Below the pieces are notes generated by a model, which was given only the letters and a program-made list of their open reading frames with translations, searched no databases and was not told where the DNA came from. Source: NCEH01 sp002257205 (GTDB taxonomy: Bacteria > Pseudomonadota > Alphaproteobacteria > Rhizobiales > Xanthobacteraceae). Taken from it: a stretch of 64,000 bases of DNA. The stretch is taken from NCBI RefSeq assembly GCF_043195105.1, contig NZ_JBAFWO010000007.1. The stretch is one strand, 5' to 3'. The position numbers were made by a program, and so were the translations under genes. Of the stretch, positions 8,570 to 17,822 are shown in pieces (the stretch's first letter is position 1; each line of letters starts with the position of its first letter).

Positions 8570-9346
8570 ATGAGCGAAACCGCTTTACCCTTCGCCCCCG
8601 ACAGCGCCCTCGTGGGCGCCCTCGCGCCCTCGCCCAACCATGGCGCGCGCAAGGCCCCTATTGATATGATCCTGCTGCACTATACCGGCATGGAGAGCGC
8701 CGAAGCGGCCATCGCCCTGCTGCGGTCCCCCGCCGCCGAGGTGTCCTGCCATTATGTGATCCTGGAGGACGGCACCATCGTGCAGATGGTGCCCGAGGCG
8801 CGGCGGGCCTGGCATGCCGGCGTCTCGTCCTGGGAAGGCACCACCGACATTAATTCCCGCTCCATCGGCATCGAGATCGTCAATCCCGGCCACGGTCTCG
8901 GCTATCCCGATTTTCTTGAAGTGCAGGTGACGGCGGTGGGCGCGCTGGTCGCCGACATCATCGCCCGCCACGCCATCCGCGCCGACCGGGTGCTCGCGCA
9001 TTCCGATGTCGCCCCGCAGCGCAAGGAGGATCCGGGCGAGAAATTTCCCTGGGACCTGCTGCACCGGGCCGGCATCGGCCATCTGGTGCCCGAGGCGCCG
9101 TTGCGGGGCGGGCGCTTCTTCATGATCGGCGATGGCGGAGAGCCGGTCGCAGCCCTCCAGGCCATGCTGGCGCTTTACGGCTATGGCATTGAAGTGACGG
9201 GTACGTTTGACGAGCAGACACGGGCGACCGTGACCGCCTTCCAGCGCCATTTCCGCCGCGCGAAGGTGGATGGCGTGGCGGACGCCTCCACCATCATGAC
9301 GCTGCGGGATCTGATTGCGTGCCGGCCGGGGGACTCGCACGCTTGA
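8570..9346 (+). CDS. AmpD-like N-acetylmuramoyl-L-alanine amidase with peptidoglycan-binding domain
   Basis: A 258-residue zinc amidase that should cleave the bond between MurNAc (or anhydro-MurNAc) and L-Ala. The Amidase_2 domain spans about 25-165: first zinc His in LLHYTG, then SCHYVILEDG, WHAG, SIGIEIVNPG, and the second His in AHSDVAPQRKEDPG. A C-terminal peptidoglycan-binding-1-like domain (about 185-250, VAALQAMLALYGYGIEVTG and TVTAFQRHFR) follows. No signal peptide is visible, so a cytoplasmic recycling role like AmpD is likely. The ATG at 8570 (MSETALPFAPD) was chosen; the upstream in-frame extension reads through a palindromic repeat. Its 3' end overlaps the convergent gene at 9294-9524. 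Confidence 0.9.
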   Translation: MSETALPFAPDSALVGALAPSPNHGARKAPIDMILLHYTGMESAEAAIALLRSPAAEVSCHYVILEDGTIVQMVPEARRAWHAGVSSWEGTTDINSRSIGIEIVNPGHGLGYPDFLEVQVTAVGALVADIIARHAIRADRVLAHSDVAPQRKEDPGEKFPWDLLHRAGIGHLVPEAPLRGGRFFMIGDGGEPVAALQAMLALYGYGIEVTGTFDEQTRATVTAFQRHFRRAKVDGVADASTIMTLRDLIACRPGDSHA

Positions 9347-9524
9347 TCAAACGGAAACTGTGAAACGTGGTCGAGTTCCACTCTTTCATCGTCTTGCGAC
9401 AGACTTCGCATTCAGCGCTGTCCTTGTCGCGCACAGGCAATCGATGGTCTTCTTGCTCGTAGAGGGAACCGCAATGAGGGCAAGTGAAATGGCCCGCTGA
9501 AGCTGAATGCCAAGTTTTGACCAT
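9294..9524 (-). CDS. Small zinc-ribbon protein, function unknown
   Basis: A 76-residue product starting MVKTWHSASAGHFTCPHCGS. Two CxxC knuckles (Cys15/18 and Cys39/42), separated by 20 residues, predict one zinc-binding ribbon. The segment between them is charged and the region after has KEWNSTTFHSFRLIKR. Similar small proteins of unknown function occur in rhizobia, from memory. The last 53 bp overlap the convergent amidase gene tail-to-tail. The stretch from about 9350 to 9600 is visibly richer in A and T than its surroundings, which could mean acquisition by transfer. No clear ribosome site is seen, so the start is less certain than the reading frame. Confidence 0.6.
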   Translation of the reverse strand: MVKTWHSASAGHFTCPHCGSLYEQEDHRLPVRDKDSAECEVCRKTMKEWNSTTFHSFRLIKRASPPAGTQSDPAAS

Positions 9525-9638
9525 GGTCGAAATATGCTCAGCTGCGGGCTTGGGTCAATACGAGCAGAGTCACCCCTGCCTCTGTGACTAACTTTATCCA
9601 CTCTTGACGCAGGCGGCGCGAACGCCCATTCAGGCCCA

Positions 9639-10007
9639 CCAGCCGGCCGGGCGGCCGCGTCACCTTCGGGTGCCGAGGAAAGTCCGGGCTCCACGGAGAC
9701 ACGGTGCCGGATAACGTCCGGCGGGGGCGACCCTAGGGAAAGTGCCACAGAAATCAAACCACCCGCGCATGCGCGGGCCAGGGTGAAACGGTGGGGTAAG
9801 AGCCCACCGCGCGACCGGCAACGGAAGCGGCACGGTAAACCCCACCGGGAGCAAAGTCGAATAGGGACGGCATCCTTTAGGAAAGCCCTGTCTTCGGGCC
9901 GCCGTCCGGGTTGACTGCTAGAGGCGCCGAGCAATCGGCGTCCCAGATGAATGGTCGCCACGCGGGCGCAAGCCCGCCGTACAGAACCCGGCTTACAGGC
10001 CGGCTGG
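9639..10007 (+). ncRNA. rnpB: RNase P RNA (bacterial type A)
   Basis: RNase P RNA is the catalytic subunit that matures tRNA 5' ends. The conserved core is visible in order: GAGGAAAGTCCGGGCTCC at 9675-9692 (5' side of P4), CAGAAATCAAACC near 9748, GGGTGAAACGGTGGGGTAAG starting at 9781, and ACAGAACCCGGCTTA at 9981-9995 (3' side of P4). Ends were set by helix P1: CCAGCCGGCC (9639-9648) pairs perfectly with GGCCGGCTGG (9998-10007). Reading frames crossing this RNA are spurious. The true transcript may extend a few bases past the P1 helix. Confidence 0.95.
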
Positions 10008-10116
10008 TATTCTCCCTTTATCGCTTATTGCGCAGGCGGGCGGACAGATGTCCGCTCCGCCGGCACTGCCGTCGGGCGCAGGTGCGGCGGCGGGGCGAGC
10101 CCGCCGCGCCATCGGC

Positions 10117-12066
10117 TTATTTAGCCGAGGCTTTCACCGTCGGTGCGCTGAGCTGCAGGGTCTGAACCACCTGCTGCCCGAAGCCCGTAAGCAAATTATA
10201 TTGTTCCGCAACGCTGTTGCCGCCCTGCGCCACCACCAGCGGGCAGTAGGCGGAGATCAGCGCATTGGCCACATCCGAGAGGCGGGCCTTGGGGTTTTGC
10301 TGCGACAGGGTGGTGGCAAGCTGCGCCACGGCCGCGCCGGCGAGCGGCGGGGTGGGCTTACCGACCAAGCTTACAGCCTTGTCGGCCAGATCCTTCGGCA
10401 CCAGCTTGCCGTCATTGGCAGGGCAGGTGAGCTTGGCGGCAATGGAGGTGGGCTGGCGCGCGACCAGCGAGGTGCCCACCGGTGTCGCCCACACGGTCGC
10501 GACGTCGGGCATGGGCACGGCGGCGACCGCGGGCGAGACATCGGCCGCGACCTGGAGCGTGAAGCGGCGCAGTTCCGCGCTTTTCTGCCAGTCGGGAAGG
10601 CTGCTGGTGGCGACCACCGGGCAATAGGCCGCGGTCAGCGCATCGACCACCGTATCGGGGGTCGCGTCGGTGTCGGCGGCGGAATAAGCGGCGGTGAGAA
10701 CGTGGATCTGCCGGTTGCCGCCCTGCATCATCTGGGTGATGGCGGCGACCGCCTTGGGGTCTGGCCCGGTGGAACCCGGCCCGCCGCCCACCTTCGGGCA
10801 ATCGAAGGCCGAGGCTTGCTGGGTGCCGTAATCCGGCACGTGCGCGGTGGCGCGCCAAGCGGCGACCATGGCCGGGGTCGCGCTCGGATCGGCCTTATTG
10901 CCCCAGGACGTGCGCACATAATTCACCAGATCCGCCACCTGCTGGTCGCTGAGCCGGCCGGCGAATGAGGGCATGGGCCCATAGGTGCCGCCGGAGGGCA
11001 GGCCGCCGAGGATCGCCATGATCACGTTATAGGGCTCGCTCGCCACCACCGCCGGATTGCCGGCGAGCGGGGGGATGATGTCGGTGGAGCCGGAGCCCTT
11101 GGACATGTGGCAGGGCGCGCAATTGTCCACATAGCTCTTGGCGGCGCGCTGGAACACATCGGCCGGAAGCGGCGAGGCGGCCTGCGGCGCGGGAATGTCA
11201 CTCGGCGGCGGCGCGTCCATGAGATAGGTGACGAGGGCCGTCAGGTCGGTGGGCGTGAGGAAGCCGAGGCTGTCGTGCACCACTTCTGCCATAGGGCCGA
11301 ACACCGAGGTCTTGCCGGTAGAGGAGCCGCTCTTCAGGAAGGTGGTCAGCTTGTCGGCGGTCCATCCCGATGCCTTCAGCCCGGCGGTGGAAATATCCGG
11401 GGCCCAATAGCCATCCACTTCGGTGCCGAGGAAATTCTGCTTCTGCTTCACCGCGCCCATGAGGTTGCGCGGCGTGTGGCAGTCGGCGCAATGGGCCAGG
11501 GTCTGGGCGAGATAGGCGCCGCGATTCCACGCGTCGCTCTTGCCGGTGGTGGGCTTGAAATAAGCGGGCTCGAAGAACAATTCGCGCCAGGCCAGCAGGC
11601 CGAGGCGGACATTGAACGGGAAGTTGAGCTGGTTTTCCTTGCGCGGCTCGGCGATCGCGGGAATGCGCCGCACGAATGCCCAAAGGGCCTTCAGGTCGCT
11701 TTCCTCGATGCCGGTATAAGCATCGAACGGCATGGCGGGATAGAGATAGGCGCCATCAGCCCGAATGCCGTCGTGCAGCGCGGCCTTGAACTGCTCATAG
11801 GTCCAGGTGCCGATGCCATAGGTGGGATCGGACGTGATGTTCACCGAAAACATGGTGCCGAACGGGGTGTTGAACGGCAAATTGCCGGCGAACGGCTTCT
11901 TCGGGTCGCCGGAATGGCAGGGCATGCAATCGCCGGCCTTGGCGAGATAGGCGCCCTTGTCCACCAGGGCCGAATCATCGGCCTGCGTCTGAGCCCATGC
12001 GGCACCTGAATATGCTGCCGTTGCGGCACAGGCAGCCCACAGAGCCGCTTTGCGAAGCCTACGCAT
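10117..12066 (-). CDS. Secreted triheme cytochrome c with duplicated C-terminal cysteine-pair domain
   Basis: A 649-residue periplasmic electron carrier. A signal peptide covers about residues 1-25 (cleavage after AWA). Three CxxCH haem sites are at 47-51 (CMPCH), 193-197 (CADCH) and 316-320 (CAPCH). This three-domain layout resembles the cytochrome subunit of membrane-bound alcohol, aldehyde or gluconate dehydrogenases, but no dehydrogenase gene lies beside it. After about residue 420 there is an extra region containing two related units. Each opens with a CP dipeptide and later has a DAL/NAL..AYCP(V/L)V motif and a helix ending QV. The pairs of cysteines could form disulphides. Function of this tail is unknown; the redox partner cannot be named. 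Confidence 0.85.
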   Translation of the reverse strand: MRRLRKAALWAACAATAAYSGAAWAQTQADDSALVDKGAYLAKAGDCMPCHSGDPKKPFAGNLPFNTPFGTMFSVNITSDPTYGIGTWTYEQFKAALHDGIRADGAYLYPAMPFDAYTGIEESDLKALWAFVRRIPAIAEPRKENQLNFPFNVRLGLLAWRELFFEPAYFKPTTGKSDAWNRGAYLAQTLAHCADCHTPRNLMGAVKQKQNFLGTEVDGYWAPDISTAGLKASGWTADKLTTFLKSGSSTGKTSVFGPMAEVVHDSLGFLTPTDLTALVTYLMDAPPPSDIPAPQAASPLPADVFQRAAKSYVDNCAPCHMSKGSGSTDIIPPLAGNPAVVASEPYNVIMAILGGLPSGGTYGPMPSFAGRLSDQQVADLVNYVRTSWGNKADPSATPAMVAAWRATAHVPDYGTQQASAFDCPKVGGGPGSTGPDPKAVAAITQMMQGGNRQIHVLTAAYSAADTDATPDTVVDALTAAYCPVVATSSLPDWQKSAELRRFTLQVAADVSPAVAAVPMPDVATVWATPVGTSLVARQPTSIAAKLTCPANDGKLVPKDLADKAVSLVGKPTPPLAGAAVAQLATTLSQQNPKARLSDVANALISAYCPLVVAQGGNSVAEQYNLLTGFGQQVVQTLQLSAPTVKASAK

Positions 12067-12068
12067 GA

Positions 12069-14594
<2,526 letters not shown>

Positions 14595-14621
14595 GGCTTT
14601 CCCAGCCCTTTCTGAGCAAAA

Positions 14622-14637
14622 TGTTTCACGTGAAACA
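14622..14637. promoter_or_regulatory. parS site 1 (exact 16-bp ParB-binding palindrome)
   Basis: TGTTTCACGTGAAACA is a perfect palindrome identical to the consensus chromosomal parS site recognised by ParB/Spo0J proteins. It lies 28 bp after the ligA stop. A second identical site is at 56305-56320. Such sites usually cluster near the replication origin and nucleate ParB spreading and SMC loading. No parA or parB gene is inside the window. Confidence 0.85.
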
Positions 14638-14783
14638 ATGGCTTAGCGCGGACGAACAGCGGTTTACTGGCGCTTCTCCGCCGCTTGGCGCCGGACCACA
14701 CCGCCATTTCGGGCGAAGGTTCGGCCAACATTTCGGCGACGCCCGGATGCGCGGGAAAACCTGCCGCCCGGCTCGGATGCATC

Positions 14784-15020
14784 TTAGGTCGGATCGACAT
14801 TCAGCGGCCTGGTGGATCGTCGAGGCGCCGGACGGCAGGTACGCGCGATTGTCTTTCTTTCACCAGCCGTCATGGCCGGGCGTGTCCCGGCCATCCACGC
14901 CACGCCGAGCGCGCGGGCCTTGAAAAGCTGGCAACAACGGACCCGCGTGGATGCACGGGACAAGCCCGTGCATGACGTCTCCTGCAACGGCGTCAAGCCA
15001 TGAATGTCGATCGGCCCTAA
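14784..15020. repeat. Hairpin-rich dispersed repeat, copy 1 (terminal inverted repeats, MITE/REP-like)
   Basis: A 237-bp element with a near copy at 56472-56711. The ends are inverted repeats: TTAGGTCGGATCGACATTCA at the left, TGAATGTCGATCGGCCCTAA at the right. Inside are two long perfect hairpins: ATGGCCGGG...CCCGGCCAT (14872-14894) and ATGCACGGG...CCCGTGCAT (14951-14973). Bases 14785-14897 are identical to copy 2. No transposase is encoded. Similar paired hairpins are common in Bradyrhizobium-type intergenic regions. The right end supplies the TAG stop codon of recR (15017-15019). The whole ligA-recR gap (14595-15016) is this element plus the parS segment. Confidence 0.8.
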
Positions 15021-15622
15021 AGCGGGGTGCGCGCCCGCATGGCGGCGGAGAGGGTGCCTTCGTCGAGATAGGCGAGATCCCCGCCCACCGGCACGCCATG
15101 GGCGAGGCGGGTGACCTTCACCGGCAGGTCGCGCAGCAGGTCGGTGATGTAATGGGCGGTGGTCTGGCCATCCACCGTGGCGCCGAGCGCCAGGATCACT
15201 TCCTTGAAGCCCTCGGCGGCGACCCGGCCGATCAGCTTGCCGATGGAGAGATCCTCCGGCCCCACCCCGTCGAGCGGCGAGAGCACGCCGCCGAGCACGT
15301 GATATTTGGCATTGATGGCCGAGGCCCGCTCCAGCGCCCACAGATCGGAGACGTCGGCGACCACCACCAGCACCGTCGGGTCGCGCTCATGGTCCGCGCA
15401 CACGGTGCAGGGATCGCGCACATCGAGATTCCCGCACACCCGGCATTCGACGATCTTGCCCAACGCGTCCTGCATGGCGAGCGTGAGCGGGGCCAGCAGG
15501 GCTTCGCGCTTCTGGATCAGATGCAAGGCGGCCCGGCGGGCGGAACGTGGGCCGAGCCCCGGCAGGCGGGCCAGCAGCTGGATCAGGCGTTCAATCTCGG
15601 GGCCGGCGACGGCGCGGGGCAT
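15017..15622 (-). CDS. recR: Recombination protein RecR
   Basis: RecR works with RecF and RecO to load RecA at gaps. The 201-residue product has the E. coli RecR length. An HhH-like N terminus ([19 protein letters not shown]) leads to a zinc finger at about 57-74 (CRVCGN...CTVC), a Toprim domain ([15 protein letters not shown]) and a C-terminal Walker B-like region ([13 protein letters not shown] type). The ATG at 15622 is chosen because upstream in-frame codons show no similarity and GAGAAAG precedes it. The stop codon lies inside the terminal repeat of the adjacent element. The usual dnaX-ybaB-recR arrangement is absent here. Confidence 0.96.
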   Translation of the reverse strand: MPRAVAGPEIERLIQLLARLPGLGPRSARRAALHLIQKREALLAPLTLAMQDALGKIVECRVCGNLDVRDPCTVCADHERDPTVLVVVADVSDLWALERASAINAKYHVLGGVLSPLDGVGPEDLSIGKLIGRVAAEGFKEVILALGATVDGQTTAHYITDLLRDLPVKVTRLAHGVPVGGDLAYLDEGTLSAAMRARTPL

Positions 15623-15713
15623 GGCGGGCTTTCTCGACGCGAACTTCAGAGCGTCATGTAGCCCCGCCATCGGGTTTCCGCCAAGGGTGCCGACAGGGTT
15701 GAGGGAGCGCCTA

Positions 15714-16262
15714 TCACGCAAGCGGCGCGATATCGCCGTCGGCGGCAAACTCGGTGGCGACCCGCACCAGCCAGCGCCGCACCACGCTTTCCTCCTTGGG
15801 AGAAAGGCCGGCCGCCATGCGCGCTTCAAGGGGCGCGGTGCGAGCCCGGCATTGGACCAGCAGGGCCTCGCCCGCCGGCGTAACGTTGAGGCTGATGGCG
15901 CGCCCGGCGGCGGGCGCGGTCCGCGTGAGGGCGCCGTCGCGCTCCAGGTTTCGCACGATCACGGTCAGGGTCTGCGGCGTGAGCAGCGCAAGCCGGGCGA
16001 TCTGCGCCGCCGGCTGTCCGGGATAGGCCTTCACCAAGGTGAGGACGAGGAATTGCGGCGCCGTCAGGCCAAGATCCGCCAAGGCCTGCTGCAAGGCATG
16101 GCTGGAGGCCGCGTTCGCTTGGCGCAGGAGATAGCCCAGATAGCCGTCCACGCCCCGCTTGCGCTCGCCGGGGCGCGGCAGAGCGCCCGCGCGCCTTGGG
16201 TCATCTCCATGCGGCAGAGCGTCTGCGCGCGGCGAAGCGGAAGAGGCGGCCTTGCTCTTCAT
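15714..16262 (-). CDS. MarR-family transcriptional regulator
   Basis: A 182-residue winged-helix regulator. The MarR domain covers about 40-175: [19 protein letters not shown], then [12 protein letters not shown], the recognition region [17 protein letters not shown], and the wing with [13 protein letters not shown]. The first 35 residues are charged, Pro/Arg-rich and probably disordered. It is divergent from the AhpD-like gene and shares a 65-bp intergenic region carrying two matching palindromes, one of which covers its own start codon. Autorepression and control of the AhpD-like gene are inferred. A phenolic or oxidant ligand would be typical of the family but is not shown. Confidence 0.88.
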   Translation of the reverse strand: MKSKAASSASPRADALPHGDDPRRAGALPRPGERKRGVDGYLGYLLRQANAASSHALQQALADLGLTAPQFLVLTLVKAYPGQPAAQIARLALLTPQTLTVIVRNLERDGALTRTAPAAGRAISLNVTPAGEALLVQCRARTAPLEARMAAGLSPKEESVVRRWLVRVATEFAADGDIAPLA

Positions 16263-16304
16263 ATCAGACCTCTTATATACACGCCGATATCAGTCCTCTG
16301 ATAT
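16261..16304. promoter_or_regulatory. Twin MarR operators
   Basis: Two palindromes with the same design lie 26 bp apart: ATATCAGACCTCTTATAT (16261-16278, one mismatch) and ATATCAGTCCTCTGATAT (16287-16304, perfect 7-bp arms, 4-bp spacer). The first overlaps the marR start codon; the second lies 24 bp before the AhpD-like ATG. Placement fits a repressor shutting both divergent genes. Confidence 0.7.
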
Positions 16305-16327
16305 GCACGATGGAGCCTGAGACGTCC

Positions 16328-16810
16328 ATGTCCGACACGACCGCACCTCATGTCCGCATCTCCCCCGCCAAGGCCTATGGCCTCGCCAAGCCTGTATTCG
16401 CCGCGCTCGCCGACCTCAGCGCCGCCGTGAAGGCGAGCGGGCTTGAGACTTCAATTTTGGAATTGGTGAAGCTGCGCGCCTCCCAGATCAACGGCTGCGC
16501 CTATTGCGTGCAGATGCATGCCACCGACGCCCGCAAGGAGGGGGAGAGCGAGGACCGCCTGCAATTGCTCGCGGTGTGGCAGGAGGCGCCGGTCTTCACC
16601 CCGCGCGAGCGTGCGGCGCTGGCCTGGACCGAAGCCCTCACCCGCCTTTCGGCCGGACCCGCCTCGGACACCCTCTATGCTGAAGTGAGCGCGCACTTCT
16701 CCGAAACCGAGATCGTCAATCTCACCGCCGCAGTCGGATTGATCAATATGTACAACCGCTTCGGCGCGCCGCTGCGCTATCCGCCGGCGGTCGCGAAGAC
16801 CGGCGCGTGA
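16328..16810 (+). CDS. AhpD-like carboxymuconolactone decarboxylase-family protein
   Basis: A 160-residue all-helical protein of the AhpD/CMD family. The redox motif CAYCVQMH is intact in the context ASQINGCAYC, as in alkylhydroperoxidase AhpD cores, and the LTAAVGLINMYNRFG signature follows. These proteins reduce peroxides or serve as thiol-dependent antioxidants. Start ATG 16328 (MSDTTAPHV) has GGAGC about 12 nt upstream; ATG 16310 would add six residues. It is divergent from the MarR gene and probably under its control, giving a small oxidant- or phenolic-responsive pair. Confidence 0.88.
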   Translation: MSDTTAPHVRISPAKAYGLAKPVFAALADLSAAVKASGLETSILELVKLRASQINGCAYCVQMHATDARKEGESEDRLQLLAVWQEAPVFTPRERAALAWTEALTRLSAGPASDTLYAEVSAHFSETEIVNLTAAVGLINMYNRFGAPLRYPPAVAKTGA

Positions 16811-16835
16811 GCGTCGGCCTCGCGGTTCGATGCCC

Positions 16836-17174
16836 TCACCGCTCGACGAACGCGCTGAGCCGCGTCAGCGCGTCGTCCCATTGCCGGGAGACCTCATCGA
16901 GATAGGCGCGGGCCGCGTCCACGGTTTCGGGGCGGAAGGCGAACTGGCTTTCCCGTCCCACCCGCACGCTGCGCACGAGGCCGGCCTCCTCCAGCACCCG
17001 CAGATGCTTCGTCACCGCCTGCCGCGTCAGCGCCGTGCCGGCCGACAGGCCGGAGATGGAGCGCGCCTCTCCATCGCTCAGGCGGGTCAGCAGGGCGAGG
17101 CGCGTGTGATCGCCGAGGGCGGCGAACACCGGAACCGGGTCGGGCCCGGCGGCGGAAAGGCTAGCGCTCGACAT
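16836..17174 (-). CDS. ArsR-family transcriptional regulator
   Basis: A 112-residue winged-helix repressor. The HTH is clear: FAALGDHTRLALLTRL, then SISGLSAGTALTRQAVTKHLRVLEEAGLV. No metal-binding ELCVCDL-type motif is present, so it is a non-metal ArsR of the class usually paired with AHSA1/SRPBCC proteins. Its ATG overlaps the end of that upstream gene by 14 bp, so the pair is co-transcribed, with the regulator second. Two matching palindromes upstream of the pair (17608-17670) are the probable autoregulatory sites. Confidence 0.9.
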   Translation of the reverse strand: MSSASLSAAGPDPVPVFAALGDHTRLALLTRLSDGEARSISGLSAGTALTRQAVTKHLRVLEEAGLVRSVRVGRESQFAFRPETVDAARAYLDEVSRQWDDALTRLSAFVER

Positions 17175-17607
17175 AGGCTTGGATATTGCCCATCTGCGCG
17201 GTCCAGCCCCGCTCGTTCATCCGCAGGGCGTCGGGCATGCGATGGGGCGGAATGGCATCGAAACCGGTTTCGGTGACGGTGAGGCGGGTTCCGCCCGCGA
17301 TCGGCGCGAGGCGGAACTCCACCAGCGTCGGCGTCTCGCCGGAATAATCCACCCCGGCCTCAATGGCATAGGGATGCCATGTGTAGGAGAACAGGCGTGG
17401 CGGCTCCATCTGCTTCACGGTGGCATTCCACCTCACATGCTCATATCCGGGAACCGTCATCTGACCCGTGGAGCGCGCGCCGGGCACGAACGGCCCATCC
17501 AGCTTCACGCGGAACCATGTGCCGAACGCTTCATGGTCGGTGAGCGCGTGCCACACCTTTTCGACCGGCGCCTTGAGATCGATGGTTTTCTCGATTGAGT
17601 TGGACAT
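17161..17607 (-). CDS. AHSA1/SRPBCC-family protein
   Basis: A 148-residue START-like helix-grip protein. Family signatures are VEKVWHALTDHEAFGTWF near the N terminus and GTRLTVTETGFDAIP near the C terminus. Such proteins bind hydrophobic ligands and are commonly encoded with an ArsR regulator; the ligand is unknown. The ATG at 17607 is well supported by a perfect AGGAGG 6 nt upstream; the TTG at 17613 abuts that site and is unlikely. The ribosome site lies inside one of the two upstream palindromes, so repressor binding would sit on the start of the message. Confidence 0.9.
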   Translation of the reverse strand: MSNSIEKTIDLKAPVEKVWHALTDHEAFGTWFRVKLDGPFVPGARSTGQMTVPGYEHVRWNATVKQMEPPRLFSYTWHPYAIEAGVDYSGETPTLVEFRLAPIAGGTRLTVTETGFDAIPPHRMPDALRMNERGWTAQMGNIQAYVER

Positions 17608-17670
17608 AGGCAACCTCCTGGTTGCCTGATCATCTCAAACGCAAGAAAATACGCAACTAAAAAGTTGCGT
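17608..17670. promoter_or_regulatory. Twin ArsR-type operators
   Basis: Two perfect palindromes, each with 8-bp arms and a 4-bp spacer, are centred 43 bp apart: AGGCAACCTCCTGGTTGCCT (17608-17627) and ACGCAACTAAAAAGTTGCGT (17651-17670). Both share the core GCAAC-N6-GTTGC. The first contains the AGGAGG ribosome site of the AHSA1-family gene. Confidence 0.75.
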
Positions 17671-17822
17671 GTCTAACCCCACGGCGGCGCGGTTTGCCCC
17701 GAAAAAATACTGCATGCCAGCAATTGCCTATATCGCGTGCGAATTGCTAAAACTTTGGGCAATGTCGGCCGGGTCACCGGCCACCCTCCGTCCGCGCCTC
17801 GCACGTTCACGGACCGCCAAGG

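Noticed and set aside
9587..9596. DnaA-box-like TTATCCACT as evidence for oriC
   Set aside because: A single imperfect box without a cluster, AT-rich unwinding region or dnaA/hemE context.
14621..14923. Small protein starting at parS (MFHVKQ...) and its counterpart MFHVKH... at 56304
   Set aside because: The similarity is at DNA level with no third-position bias, and in the hairpin element the two copies continue in different frames. A palindromic site shared by chance with an ATG explains it better than a gene.
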